Part shown: in pieces, positions 46,805 to 58,832 of the stretch
Layout of the letters: every line of letters begins with the position of its first letter
Numbering within the stretch: the first letter of the stretch is position 1
DNA from: Monodelphis domestica
Lineage: Eukaryota > Chordata > Mammalia > Didelphimorphia > Didelphidae
Assembly: GCF_027887165.1 (NCBI RefSeq)
Contig: NC_077229.1
Coordinates: 370,631,501-370,695,500, forward strand
Length of the DNA stretch: 64,000 nucleotides
Reading direction: 5' to 3'
Translations under genes and position numbers: made by a program
Notes under the pieces: generated by a model
The model's input: the letters and a program-made list of their open reading frames with translations, nothing else
What the model was told of the DNA's origin: nothing
Database searches by the model: none

Positions 46805-47775
46805 TGGAGATATTCACCCATTTCACCTAGATTGTCATGTTTATTGCCATATAATTGGGCAATGTAGTTCTTAATAATTACCTTAATTTCCTCTTCATTA
46901 CAGGTGAGGCCCCCCTTTTCATCTTTGATAGAGTTAACTTGATTTTCTTCTTCCTTTTTAAAATTAGATTAACCAGTACTTTATCTATTTTATTTATTTT
47001 TTCAAAGCATCAGCTCCTTATCTTATTCATTAATTCAATAGTTCTTTTACTTTGAAATTTTGTTAATTTCTCCTTTGATTTTTATGCTGTCCAATTTAGT
47101 TTTCATCTGGGGATTTTTAATTTGTTCTGTTTCTAGTTTTTAAGTTGAATACGCAATTACTTGAACTCTTCCTCTCAGATTTGGTGATATATGCTTTGGC
47201 TGCATCGCATAGATTTTGATAAGTTGTTTCCCCTTTGTCATTCTCTTCAATGAAATCAGTAATAGTTTCTTTTATTTGTTCTTTGACCCTCTGGGTTTGA
47301 AAAATTAGATTAATTAATTTCTTATTTATTTTAAATCTTCCTTTCCACAAGTCCTTTTTGGTTATGATTTTTGTTGGTTTATGATCTGAAAAAATTGCAT
47401 TTGTTATTTCTGATTTCTTACATTTGTTTGCAATATTTTATGACCTTGTGCATAGTCAATCTTTGAATGTATGCCATGTCATGCTGAAAAGAAGGCATAT
47501 TCCTTTCTATCACTATTTATTTTCTCCAGATATCTATACACTCTAATTTTTCTAACATTTCATTTATTTCCCTTACTTTGTTCTCATTTATTTTTTGATT
47601 TGATTCATTTAGTACTGATACAGAAAGGTTTAGGTTCCCCACTAGTTGGGATTTGCTATATATTTCTTCCATAAGTTCCTTTAGTTTTTCCTTTAGAAAT
47701 CTGAATGCTGTACCATTTGGTGCATATATGTTGAGTACTGATATTTCTTCATTATTTATACTGCCTTTCATCAAG

Positions 47776-48007
47776 ATATAATTACCCTTGGGGGCAACTG
47801 GGTAGCTCAGTGGATTGAGAGTCAGGTCCAGAGATGGGAGGTCTGAGGTTCAAATATGGCCTCAGACATTTCCCAGCTGTATGACCCTGGGCAAGTCACT
47901 TATCCCCCATTGCCTAGCCCTTACCTCTCTTCTGCCTTGGAACGAATATCCAGTATTTATTACAAGAGGGAAGATAAGGGTTTTAAAAAAAATATGTAAT
48001 TACCTTT
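47776..48007 (+). mobile_element. Marsupial tRNA-derived SINE inserted in L1
   Basis: The SINE occupies about 47790-47993: head 'ggggcaactgggtagctcag', 'ggtctgaggttcaaatatgg' (B-box region), 'tgggcaagtcacttatcccc', 'cttctgccttggaacgaat', and A-rich tail 'ttttaaaaaaaa'. Flanking ATATAATTACCCTT and ATGTAATTACCTTT differ at 2 of 14 positions, a decayed target duplication. The L1 endonuclease-region text is continuous across it. Confidence 0.9.
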
Positions 48008-49197
48008 CTTATTTCTTTTAATGAGATCTCTTTTTGCTTTAGATTTGTCTGAGATGATGATTGCACTTCTGCCTTCTTTGTCTGAGTTGCAGTGTAGCAA
48101 ATTATCCTCTACTCTCTTATCTTTACCCTGTGTATGTCTTCATGCCTCAGGTGTGTTTCTTGTAGACAATATATGGTAGAATTCTGGTTTTTAATCCTTC
48201 TGCTATCTCCTTCCTTTTTATTGGTGAGCTCACCCCATTAACATTCTTATGATTATGGTACCCTCCATTTTGACTTCTTCCTTTGATTCTGCTTTTTCTC
48301 TTATCCCTCTTACCTTCCCCTCCAACTTTTCATGTAAGTCAGTCTCTCTCTTTTCCCTTCTCTAATGTTACTCCCCTTCATATCCCCTCCCTTCCTTATT
48401 ATTGCCCAATTATTATAGTGCCTTTTAAACAACCCCCCCCAAATCTCCCTGCCTTGTATTGCTCTCCTCTTCAACAGCCCATTTATAATATTTATACTTC
48501 TCTATAGGGTACAATACAATTCTCTGACACAGTGGATCTGACTGTTCTTCCCTCTCTGAGTCAATTTCAATGAGTAAGATTTAAGTATTACCTGTTTCCT
48601 ACCTCTTCCTCCCTTTCATTGTATTGGTCTTTTCCTCCCCTCCCCACCCCATATATTTCTAATTGAAATATAAATTTATCTGCTTTTATCTCTTTTTCCA
48701 TTTCTTTTAGTATTATCCTCTTTTTTACCTAGGTTTTTTCATATTTTTAACATTTCATCCTATTCAGTTTGTCATTGTTCCCTCTAATTATACTTCTTCT
48801 AGCTACCCTAATGGTAACAACAATTTTCAAGAGTTATCAATATCATCTTTTCTTATAGGAATACAAATCATTTGAACTTATTGGTACCCTTAAAAAAGTT
48901 TTGTCCCCCTCCCCTCACCTTTCTTAATTACTTTTTGGTGATTCTCTTGATTTCTGTGTTTGGACTTCAAATTTTCTGCTTAAGTCATGTCTTTTCTTTA
49001 GGAATGCTTGAGAATTTTCTATTTTATTAAATGGGCCTAATTTCCCCTATAAGAATATAGTCAGTTTTTCTGGGTAGTTGATTCTTGATTGAAGACCCAG
49101 TTTCCTTGCTTTCTGAAATATCAAATTCCATGCCTTTTGGTCCTTCAGTGTGGCTGTAGCCAGGTCCCATGTTATCCTAACTCTAGCTCCATAATAT

Positions 49198-50055
49198 TGT
49201 GACAATGAAAAATATGGTTTTCAAGACTGTGAAATGCCAAAAGTTTAAAGATAATTTTGGTGTCTTGATTTTAATCAAAAATAAGTGGTCACCATGGGAA
49301 AAATTCCTAAATATGAAAATACCCAAGTCAGCTGGGTTTATGGAGATTTAAATTAATACAAATGAAGGATTTAAGGGAAGGGAGAGAGACAGAGTAAGAG
49401 GAAATAGTAGGAAGGGCCTAGGATATTTGGCCTAGGCCTGAGCCTTAAGAGAGGCTAGTCAGTCTTTAATCATTCACCACAAGAGTTGTCCCAAGCAAAA
49501 CTCCAGTACTTCACTGAAATCCTCAACTCTTGAACTGAGTTTCAGAGACTCAGCTCCTCCAACTAACTCCAAACCCCAACTAGTTCGAAATCCCATTAGG
49601 TTCAGAGAAGCAGCTACTTTTAAAGAGAAATTTCTCTTATGTCACCTCCCCTAAATTTTCACAGCTACCAATCACAGTAGACGTTTTCCCCAGGACTGAC
49701 CATTCTAGTTCACATCTTCTTTTGTTCTCACCTTCTCTGGGTAGACTAAAACTTCACATCTCTTTTGTTAAACTTGCTTTTTGTAAGTTGCTTGACCTTT
49801 TAGTGATTCATTTAACTTTATATGTACTTAGCACCTTTTTGTATTAGATCTAAAATAGACCACCTAGCTTAAGGTTTTTGCTTCACTATGAGTTGGGGAC
49901 TTTTCATTGTTCCATCAGGAATTTGCAACTTTATCTTGCCCTAAGGCACTGTATGAGCAGGGTGGAGTAATTTTAAAAGTTTTAACATTGTTGCAATAGG
50001 GGAATTTGCTTAACCAAATCTTCTAAGGTACAGTCTGAGCAGTTTTAAGATTCAC
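49198..50055 (-). mobile_element. Solo LTR in L1 ORF1 (family A)
   Basis: About 858 bp from TGTGACAATG to GATTCACA, antisense. It is collinear, reversed, with the plus-strand LTR at 11538-12410. It interrupts the L1 between 'actctagctccataatat' and 'ctaaatggtttctttttagc'. No target duplication is convincing, so edges may be off by a few bases. Solo. Confidence 0.8.
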
Positions 50056-50356
50056 AAAATCTAAATGGTTTCTTTTTAGCAGATTATAGTTTCTTTTCCT
50101 TTGTCTGGTAGTTCTTGAACTTGGCAATAACCTTCCTGGGTATTGTCAATTGGGGATAAGATGCAGGAGGTAATCTGTAGATTCTTTCAATGTACACTTT
50201 ACCCTCTTGTTCAAGAATTTCAGGACAGTTTTCTTGGATAATTTCATGTAGAATGATGTCCAGACTTTTTCTTCCTGTGATGATTTTTCAGTAGTCCAAT
50301 AATTTTTAAATTGTCCCTTCTGGATCTATTTTCCAGGTCTGTTGTTTTATCAATAA

Positions 50357-51103
50357 GGTATGTAAGGGGTAGAAATGTAAGGGGTTTATATAAAAGGTTG
50401 GACTGGATTATTTAAGAATAAGGTCACCAGGAATTTAATTGATTCCAAAGAGTTTTATTTTAACAATTTATTTATAAAACATAGAAAGAGTGAATGTAAG
50501 AAAATCAGAGAGAGGATAGGGTAAGATATTTAATCTAAGCACTAAGTATTTTGCTCTGGTCCCAGGCTCATTCCAGGCAGGGATAATTAGTCCTTACCTG
50601 GAGGAGTTTTGTCCTTGAGGCAAGGACCTGGGGATGCAAGGAGCTTCTCTAAAGTGGGTAGGTCTCTCTTAAGGCTAGTCCCTTAAGAAAACCCAGGAAG
50701 TGGCTTGCCTTTTCACTCACCCCATGGTGATAGTTTAAGGAAAGTAGAAGCATTCCAAGATCCTCAGTCAGAGCTCCTCCAAAGTCAAGTTGAAGACAAA
50801 AGATACAAGAGCCTTTCACAGGAAGTTCTTGGCATTTTTAAAGATGATTCCTTTTTGTCACGTCCTGTGACTTTCCTCCAGTTCATGTGTACCAATCACA
50901 GCTAAAGTTTTGCTTAGGACTGCCCAGGGTACAGTCATTCAATTCTGATTCATCACCCACTATTGCACACATGCATCACAGACCTTCCCTACTCAAGTTT
51001 AAGTGGGGTATATGTGCTTTTGGTGATAAAATCTAAAAATGGGCAAGGGAGAGTTAATTTAATGTTTACAATCAGGGGAGAATTAATTTAATCTTCACGG
51101 GTA
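50357..51103 (-). mobile_element. Solo LTR in L1 ORF1 with 4-bp TSD (family B)
   Basis: The LTR spans 50361-51099 (739 bp), from TGTAAGGGGT to AATCTTCACG, flanked by GGTA at 50357-50360 and 51100-51103. Its parts match the LTRs at 36980 and 22876. It splits the ORF1 coiled-coil region of the host L1: LENRSRRDNLK lies left of it and the heptad frame lies right. A 4-bp duplication fits ERV1-type integration. Solo. Younger than the host L1. Confidence 0.87.
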
Positions 51104-51888
51104 ATTGATATTTTCCTCAGTTTTTTTCATTCTTTTGATTTTGTTTTATAGACTTTTGCTGCCTTTTGAAGTCATTTGCTTCTAGTTGTTGGATTTTAAT
51201 TTTTAAAGAATGAATTTCATCCCTGGATTTTTGGTCATCGTTTTTTTGATCTGTTTTTCTTTGTAGATCATTTTTTTTAACTTTCTCTGCCTTATTTTCA
51301 AGCTGATCACTTCTGGCTTTCAAGGCACTATTTTCTTGTTTCAATTTATGTTTCCAGATGATATATTTTGCTTTTTAAGTTCTTTTCCCAATTGTCTTCA
51401 GCCTCTCTTAATTGTTTTTTGGATTGTTTTTTGAGTTCTTTCAGATTATGTGTCTAATTTGCTAGAGTTTTTGCTTGGTTTTCCTTGGTCCTCCTCTGTT
51501 CCATTTGTTCTTTGTTGATTATCTGGATAGAAGCTTTTAATTGTAATTTCTTTTTTCTTTTTCCTTTGTTTAGTCATATTTTTCCTTCTGCCCCCCCACT
51601 CCCTTCATCATTTGCTATAATCTTTCTCCTCTCTTTATTTGCTTGATGTCTGGGTTTGGGCTATTCTGTCCTAACTGGGATTATTTTCTGTTCTACTGAT
51701 TGACTATTCTCTGTTCTACTGATTGACTAGATTAGGCTTACAGAGTGTTAATGAGCCCTGAGGCCAGTTCTTCCCCAGCTGCTAGAAGAAGCTGAAGGTA
51801 AAGGTGAATATGAAGGTATGGAGTCTGAAGGTAGTTGCTCTCATGCTCCTGTCTACTCCTTTCTGCCAGATATCTCCCTGCCAGCTGC

Positions 51889-52440
51889 CTGGTGTTGTAG
51901 TGAAAATATCACCTTTTACAGTTGTTATAATATTAAAACTATGGCCGCCAAGGAATTTACTTATGAAATTCCTAAAATGAAACACTCAAGTCAGAATGGA
52001 ATTTATGGAGGTTTAATCACAATGGGAGTAAGAAAAGGGAGAGGGAGAGAAGTAGACAGGAGAAAAGGGAAAGGGGTTACTCAACCTCTGGCCAAGCCAG
52101 AGGGAGTTTAGGCCCAAAGGGCCAAGGTAGAGAAGGAATCAGTCCTTGACTCATGTGACCGATCTGAAGGGAAGCTGTCTGCGGGCCTCTAACCTGCTCA
52201 AGATCCTAAGACGAACTCGCATCTAGCCCTGTCCACAGGAAGTGTGCGAATTCCAGAGGCTGTTCCCTACCTCACTTCCTGTGCCTCACAAGTGCCAATG
52301 GTGGCTCAAGCTTGGCTTAGGATAGCCTAGGTGGGCAGTTAGTTATTTCTGATTTATCATTGACTAGCCTGTGTAGTTGTGGGTGTGCACAATTTTGGGT
52401 GCTAGACCAAGCAAGATGGAGATTTTAAAATTCACACTGG
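51889..52440 (-). mobile_element. Solo LTR in L1 5' UTR with 4-bp TSD (related to family A)
   Basis: The LTR spans 51893-52436 (544 bp), from TGTTGTAGTG to AAATTCACA, flanked by CTGG at 51889-51892 and 52437-52440. It shares words with the LTR at 18440: 'gatctgaagggaagc', 'ctgtctgcggg', 'ttccagaggctgttccc' and 'aatggtggctcaagcttg'. It sits in the promoter-bearing 5' UTR of the antisense L1, reading in the same direction as the L1. Solo. Confidence 0.85.
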
Positions 52441-53118
52441 TCATATCCCTGAGTTTCTGCTCCTATTATCAAGGAATTCTATCAAGGTTGAAGACTTCAC
52501 CCTGGGATCCTGGTCAGTCAAATTCTTACTGGGGGTCTCAGAGCAGTAGGTGAGGGAGGGATGTTGGAGATTGAGCTTCCTTGCCTTCTGAAGGCTTCTT
52601 ATATGCACTATTACTAGACTGGATTAAGCCAGGCTGATCTGATCTGCAGAGCTGGATGTGCCCTAAGGTCAAAACCTCCAGAGGCAGAGAGGCCCAAAAT
52701 GGAGAGTGGTGAGTAAAAGCTGTTACCAGGCTTCCTTCCTTTCTGACCCTCTCCTCCATCTGCCTCCTTTCCAACTATGGTCAGAGCCCTGAGCCTTGAG
52801 TAGCTGTGGTAGCAAGGCACTCCCTTTGGGCTGGAGCTCTTGCCCCCAAATCCCAGCAACAACCTGAATCTCAGCATAGTAGGTGGAGGAGGGGTGCTGG
52901 GACCTTCCTTCTTTCTTTTCCTTAAACCTGAGAATTAGACCTTCTCTGTGTACCTTTTAAGTTGAATGGAGTAGGAGGGCCTTATAGCTCTGTCTTATTG
53001 TTAGATTTGGTTTTCTGTCCCCCTCAAAGCTCTTTGTTTTTGATTGATGTGAATGGATTTTCACAGAAGACTAGACTTTAGCTTCTTCTAAGTGGCCATC
53101 TTGACTCTTCTCCTGTAA

Positions 53119-55725
53119 CAAACATTTAAAGAGCAATTAATCCCAATACTTTATAAACTATTTGTCAAAATGGGCAAAAAAAGAGTCTTAAGTTGTTTTC
53201 ATTACACAAATATGGTAATGATACCTAAGCCAAGAAGAACAAAAGCAGAGAAGGAAAAATCTAGACCAATTTGCTTAATGAATAATGAGGCAAAAATCTT
53301 ATATATAATACTAGCAAAGAGTCAACAGAAATATATCATCAAACACTCACTCTTACCAGGAAGAATTTATATTGGGAATGCGAAGCTTGTTTAATATTAG
53401 GAAATCTATCAGCATAATTGACCACATAATTAACAAAACTAATAGGAATCACAAAATTATCTCAGTAAATTCAGAAAAAAAGCCTTTGACAAAATATAAT
53501 ACCATTTCCAATTATAAAACACCAGAAATTATTGGAATAAATAGGCCTTTCCTCAAAATGATGAATAGTATGCATTTAAAGCCTTCAGCAAGTATCATAT
53601 GCCTTAGGGTTACATTGGAAGTCTTCCATTAAGATCTGACAGGAAACATGGATGCCCATCATGACCACTATTATTTAATATTGTGCTAGAAATGTTACCT
53701 TTCACATTAAGAAAAAAAATTTTAATGAAGTAGGCAATGAGGAAATTAAACTGACACTTTTTTTCAGATAATATGACAGTATACTTAGAGAAGCCTAGAG
53801 AATCAACTGAAAGACTAGTTGAAAAAATTAATAATTATAGTAAATTTGCAGGGTATAAAATCAACTCACATAAATCATCAGCATATCTCTATATTAGCAA
53901 CAAAGTCCAGCAGCAAGAGACAGAAAGAGAAATTCCATTTAAACTCACTCTAGACAATAAAAAATACTTGGGAATCTACTTGCCAAGACAAACACAGAAA
54001 TTATATGAATCCAATTACAAAACATTTTTATATAAATAAAATCAGATCTAAATTATTTGAAAAAATATTATTTGCTTATGGTTAGTATACTAATATTAAA
54101 GTATTATATCTAATAAAATTATTTATAATATACAATAAATATTTATATTAATAATAACTAACATATGCCAGTTAACATATTAAAATAACAATCCTACATA
54201 TATTAGTTTACTTTTCCAATGCCATAATAATCAACCTACCAAAAACTATTTTATAGATATTGAAAAAATAATAACACAATTGATCAGGAAGAATAAAATA
54301 TCAAGAACATGAAGAAAATTAATAGGGAAAAATGCAAAGGTTGGTGGACTACCAGTACCAGAACTCAAACTGTAATATAAAGCAATAATGAGTTGAAAAA
54401 ATCAGTGACTAAGAAATGGGATTGTGGATCACTTGAATAGCTCATAGGTAAATGACTTCAATAATTCTGTGTTTCATAAATCCCAAATACCAGTTTTTAG
54501 AATAAGAATTCAGTGTTTGATAAAAACTACTGGGAAAAATGAAAAAAAAAGTATGACAGAAACTAGAGAGAGCCCATTATCTTACACCCCATGTCTCACA
54601 TCACAATAAGGTCAAAATGGGTATATGATTTACACTTAGAAGATGATATCATAAGTAAATTGTGGGAATGTGAAATAGATATAGGGAACATTACAAGTTG
54701 GAAAATGTATAATTGTGACTACATTAAATTTAAAAATATATATAAACAAAACCAATGTAAACAAAATTAGAATGGAAACAACAAACTGGGAAAATTTTTT
54801 AAATAAATTCCTCTGATAAAGGCCTCATTTCTCAAATATATAGAGAACTAAGTCAAATCTAAAAGAATACAAACCGTTTCTCAATTGCACAATGGTCAAA
54901 AGATATGAACAGTTTTCAGATGAGAAGATCAAAGCTATCATTAATGATAAAACATTCTAAATTACTCTTGAATAGAGAAATGGAACTCTGAAAATTCTGA
55001 TGTACTACCTCATATCCATTAGATTGTCCAATATGAGAGTAAAGGAAAATGATAAAGTTGGAGGGGATGTGGCTAAATTGGGACACTATTGCAGTTAATG
55101 GAGTTGTGAATTATTCCAATCACCATGGAGGACAATTTGGAACTATGCCCAAAGTGTATAAAACAATGCACACCCTTTGATCCTATAATACCTCTATTTG
55201 GTCTATATCCAAAAGATAAAAAAAAAATGGGGAGAAGTAACTACTTTTTACAAAACTATTTATTGCAACTCTTTTTGTGGTGGTAAAAATTGGAAATTAA
55301 GGGAAAAAACCCATTTAAATTGTGGTATATGGTAGTGATGGAATACTATTGTTATTAAGAAATGATGCAAAGATGTATTCAAAAAGAGCTATAGCCATCA
55401 TCAGGTGCTGAGGCATTGGGAATGAAGCAGAACCATTTATACACATTGGACAAAGTAATGGCAATATTATGGGATGATCAACTGTGAAAGACTTTGCTAC
55501 TCTCAACTATAATATAATGATCCAGGACAAGTCTGAGGACATATGACAAGGAATGCTATCCACCTCAGAGAAAAGACAGTTGGAATCAGACTGCAAATAA
55601 AAGAATATTATTTTTATTTTGGGGTTTTCATTTTATGTGAGTATACTCTTACAAAAATGAATAAAAATGCAAATATGTTTTGCATGGTAATGCATGTATA
55701 ACCCAGAAAAAAAAAGGACAAAAAT
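53119..55725 (+). mobile_element. L1 LINE, sense, 5'-truncated in ORF2
   Basis: It begins at 'acatttaaagagcaattaat', just before the RT domain, directly beside the 5' end of the antisense L1. Frame 53170-53394 reads [19 protein letters not shown]. Frame 53773-54039 reads MTVYLEKPRESTERLVEKIN, then FAGYKINSHKSSAYLYISN and KKYLGIYLPRQT, the L1 RT palm/thumb. The catalytic FADD appears as FSDN near 53763. It runs to a 3' UTR ending 'gtaatgcatgtataacccag' and a short A tract near 55700. Many stops and frameshifts, inactive. Confidence 0.87.
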
Positions 55726-55930
55726 CTGGTTACTCCCTTTCCAAGAAGAAACATTAACATAACCTCTTCTTTCTGGGTAGAGTTTGTGTAATCTGACTCT
55801 TGATTAGACTATACAGCCTTGTCATTTCCTCATATCTGGGTGTACACATGTCTTTGACCCTGGCAATTGTAATTGATAGCGTCTATAATTAAACATCAGT
55901 TTGAGCTCAGAAATTGCTGTTGAGTTTTTT
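55726..55930. other. Segment related to 38.3 kb
   Basis: 'ctttgaccctggcaattgta' and 'agctcagaaattgctgttga' parallel 'tctgaccctggcatttataa' and 'agctcagaaactgcttccac' at 38365-38430. It may be an antisense L1 5'-side fragment, followed here by a poly(T) run (55927-55938). Confidence 0.35.
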
Positions 55931-57500
55931 TTTTTTATTTTACATTTTTAAATTTTATGGTCATTAATACATACTGAACACAGTTGAAAGAGTGGAAATA
56001 TAAATCTCGCCATTTCATTCCAGTAATCAATAAATTCCAATGGTTCCCTAGTTCCTCTTAAATCTATATATGCACGCATTTCAGACTCATTCTCTAATCC
56101 TATAAATGTACTGCCATGCTGGATTCTTTGAGGAAGACTGGCTATTGCTTCTATCATGTTTCCAGAATATAATGGTGTGCACGAGAGGGATTCTAATATT
56201 GTTTCTCACAAGTCTCCATCCAGTGAGTTTATGTAATATTAATTGAGCAGGTAACATCCTCCATAATCAACAAGGACAAAAAAACAATCAATTAGTTTTC
56301 AAATACAAATGGCTATTTATCATGCGAAGAGTAGATTTAGTTGGTACAAAAGGATCTCCAAAGACTATAGGAATACTTTTCCCAGAGAGTATACATATAT
56401 ACCAGAGGGAGGGAGTTTCAAATTTAGTAAGTACATAGGAGAAAGATTTAAGTCATAATTCTGGTTAGATAGAAGTTCTTTTCTATTTTCTTTTTCTTTT
56501 TTTTTTGTTTCTGCATTAAGTTCCCCTACAGCTACCATTTTCCAATATTTGTAGTTTGGCCCCTGTTCCTGATATGGATATAAACATAAACCATTTGACC
56601 AAGCATATTTTTGCCTTAAGTGATGAGGAGTCCAACTATTCTGTGCCTTGCACATGTTTCAAAATGTGTTGAGGAAGAAGGTAACTGAGAGAAGGCTGGC
56701 CAGTTGGTGGCTCAGTGGAGAGTGCTGGGTCTGGAGGTAGGAAGACTCATCTTTCTGAATTCAAATCTGATCTCAGTCACATACTGTGTCACCCTGGAAT
56801 AATCATTTTACCCTGTTTGACTCAGTTCCTCATTTGTAAAATGGCCTGGAGAAGGAAATTGTAAAGCACTTCAATACCTTTGCCATGCAACCCCAAGAGT
56901 TAGGGATTACTAAAATGTTTGGACATCAGAAGAGGGGTAAGGTGATTAACACCTCTCTATCCACACACTATGGATTTTTTTCTCAAAAGATTCGCTACAA
57001 CTGCTTCACTACTAGGTTAACCACTTGGATTCTGACCTGGATTTGTATTAACCAAATTCAAACATTTCCTTTTTGGCATCATATAATTTCCTACAATGGC
57101 TCAATATAGTTCACTTTTTCTCAACTTGATTAATTAAGTTGTTCACACCTACTTTAACTGTGTGATTGAAGTTTTCTCGAGTTGTTCACTCCTGCTTTAT
57201 TTATTTGCTTCATTCACTTATCAAATGAGAAGCCTAGACTTTCTGTGTTTGATTGGGGTGAGGTAGATCTCTCTCCTCTACACACACACACGTTTCACTC
57301 AAAGTTTTTCACAAACTGTTTCCAACATATCTTTGTATATTATTATATGATACTCTCCATAATGACACTACTAGTTTATCAAGTGGCCCTTCTAACCGTT
57401 CTTCACATGTAACATATTTTTGTTCCCATCCTTTTGCAATATCTAGAACTACTATGCCTATTAAAGCAACTGTCTGACTGACAGTCTTAGTCATTTATTA
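55931..57500 (-). mobile_element. Possible endogenous retrovirus internal fragment (env-like?), broken
   Basis: The minus strand has several short protein-like open stretches (within 55948-56157, 56365-56655 and 57309-57494) with Trp/Tyr/Cys-containing, non-repetitive composition unlike the L1 frames nearby. The style suggested retroviral envelope sequence to me, but I cannot name a family or locate the usual landmarks with certainty. No flanking LTR pair is seen. It is clearly broken many times over and has a SINE inserted at 56695-56890. A 19-bp near-repeat GTTGTTCAC(A/T)CCT(A/G)CTTTA lies at 57138 and 57181. Treat as a fossil or as unexplained sequence. Confidence 0.25.
56695..56890 (+). 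mobile_element. tRNA-derived SINE (second marsupial family)
   Basis: Head 'ggccagttggtggctcagtg', then 'ctgaattcaaatctgatctc' (B-box region), 'tgtcaccctggaataatcat', 'tttgactcagttcctcattt', 'aaatggcctggagaaggaaa', and 3' end 'taaagcacttcaatacctttgcca' shortened near 'gcaaccccaagagttaggga'. The 3' part differs from the SINEs at 39.5 and 58.8 kb and matches the 'ggagaaggaaatggcaaacc' type common in marsupials. No clear target duplication. Confidence 0.78.
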
Positions 57501-57634
57501 TTTGAAACATTTTCTGACTAAAGATAGCTAATAGACCCAATATCCCATGGAATTGCATTTATCTTGTACAAATACACACATGTGCGCACACACACACACA
57601 CACTTTCTTGAAGGATGAGGCTAATTTAATTTAG

Positions 57635-57715
57635 TTTTCCTATGTGACTGGGCTATCACAGAGCCTTGCACAGAGGAAATCCTTAATAAATGCTTGTTGA
57701 TTTATTGTGATTAAA
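57635..57715 (+). mobile_element. L2 LINE 3' terminus
   Basis: 'gagccttgcacagaggaaat' and 'ccttaataaatgcttgttga' are the L2 terminal phrase. A (CA)n tract with ATGTGCGC lies just upstream (57573-57602). Confidence 0.6.
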
Positions 57716-58832
57716 AGAAAATGTTCATTCCTGTATAAAACCCTATCAAATCAACTCACAAAATCATTATGATTATCTTAATTTTCCTAATTTAGTAGAA
57801 AATAACCAAATTATCATAGTTACAATGTAATTCTCCAATTAATGGGTCAATTAGACTATACTATCTTTTTCTATATCTTTGGCTAAATGTAGAAAATCAT
57901 ATTTCAAATTTTTATACTTGTATTTAATTATGACTTGGAGGATAATTCTTTTCATGAAAATAAAACACTCAATATTCAGTTCATAACATTATTAAGAAAG
58001 GAGAAATAGATAAGCAATTCTATTAAGTCAGAGCTTTTAGTGAAAAACCTCAGAAATATGATACTTGAATTACATAATACATCTTAATTATAACTTGCAA
58101 CATCTAAAGGTAAGAATATTAATCGACAGCCATCTCAGATCATTTCCTAGTCATTGCTGGCCTCCATTTAAAATAGCAACAAAATAGAAATTTAAGCTTT
58201 TTATACTAAGAAAATAATATCTAATGAAGTAGTTTTTTGTGAGAGATTAAATTTTAAATTCCAAAGTGAATTACAAAAAATATTTATTTATAGCATGATA
58301 ATTTCAGATTAATTCAGTTTTAGGTTAAAATGAAGTTAAGAAATTAAGTGTGGATTGTGCCTTTAGAATCTAATTAGTTAATTTAGAAAATTTAAGTTAG
58401 TGTGAAGTAGAAAAGACATTCATAAGTGATATGTTAATTCTCTGTATATAAAATATTTGTTAAATAATTGTTATTTGAAATAGTGGTATAAATGAACATG
58501 ATTTATCATACTCCTTAACAGCTTGAAATTTAAATGAGGAGGAAAAAAAGACACAATCTTTCAGCTGACAGAGTAAAATGTTTATAGCTTGATTACTCAG
58601 TACTTAATCCACTTTCGTCTCTGTATCTAATTTCATTGAAAGTAATATTGTTTCTGTCACAATACATTATTTTAAATGAGTCCCCTAAAGATATGGTTGA
58701 TATTGTACCCCAGTTAATGGCAAGTTTGCCAATGGATTCATAACTGATCTTTTCTAAAAACTGTTAATATTTTAAATTCTATTATTCCTTTTGCCAAAAT
58801 TGATTTTTAAGAATCATAACACATTCTGATAA
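57716..58832. other. Unassigned AT-rich DNA
   Basis: No gene or repeat recognised. Confidence 0.45.

Larger units (their letters stand above)
44715..53117 (-). mobile_element. Near full-length L1 LINE carrying one SINE and three LTRs
   Basis: Antisense L1. From right to left: the 5' end, reversed to 'agaagagtcaagatggccac', the usual L1 start (53.1 kb). Then the 5' UTR to about 51.56 kb. Then ORF1 with a coiled coil (minus frame 51117-51344, Lys/Glu-rich heptads) and the word LENRSRRDNLK at about 50.3 kb, diagnostic of ORF1p. Then ORF2 endonuclease (about 48.2-47.5 kb) and RT (46.48-46.0 kb; [19 protein letters not shown]). It stops at about 44.715 kb in the ORF2 tail, lacking the 3' UTR and poly(A). 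Without insertions about 6 kb remain. An (AT)n run occupies 46733-46801. It is broken in all frames. Confidence 0.88.

Noticed and set aside
51117-51344. Coiled-coil open frame as a possible host gene
   Set aside because: Position, orientation and the neighbouring LENRSRRDNLK word show it is L1 ORF1.
31267-52436. Pairs of LTRs as the two ends of one provirus
   Set aside because: Same-family LTRs in the same orientation (36980 and 50361) are 13 kb apart with L1, SINE and unrelated DNA between them. The LTR at 50361 has its own exact 4-bp duplication, and the one at 36980 a 3-of-4 match. They are independent solo LTRs.
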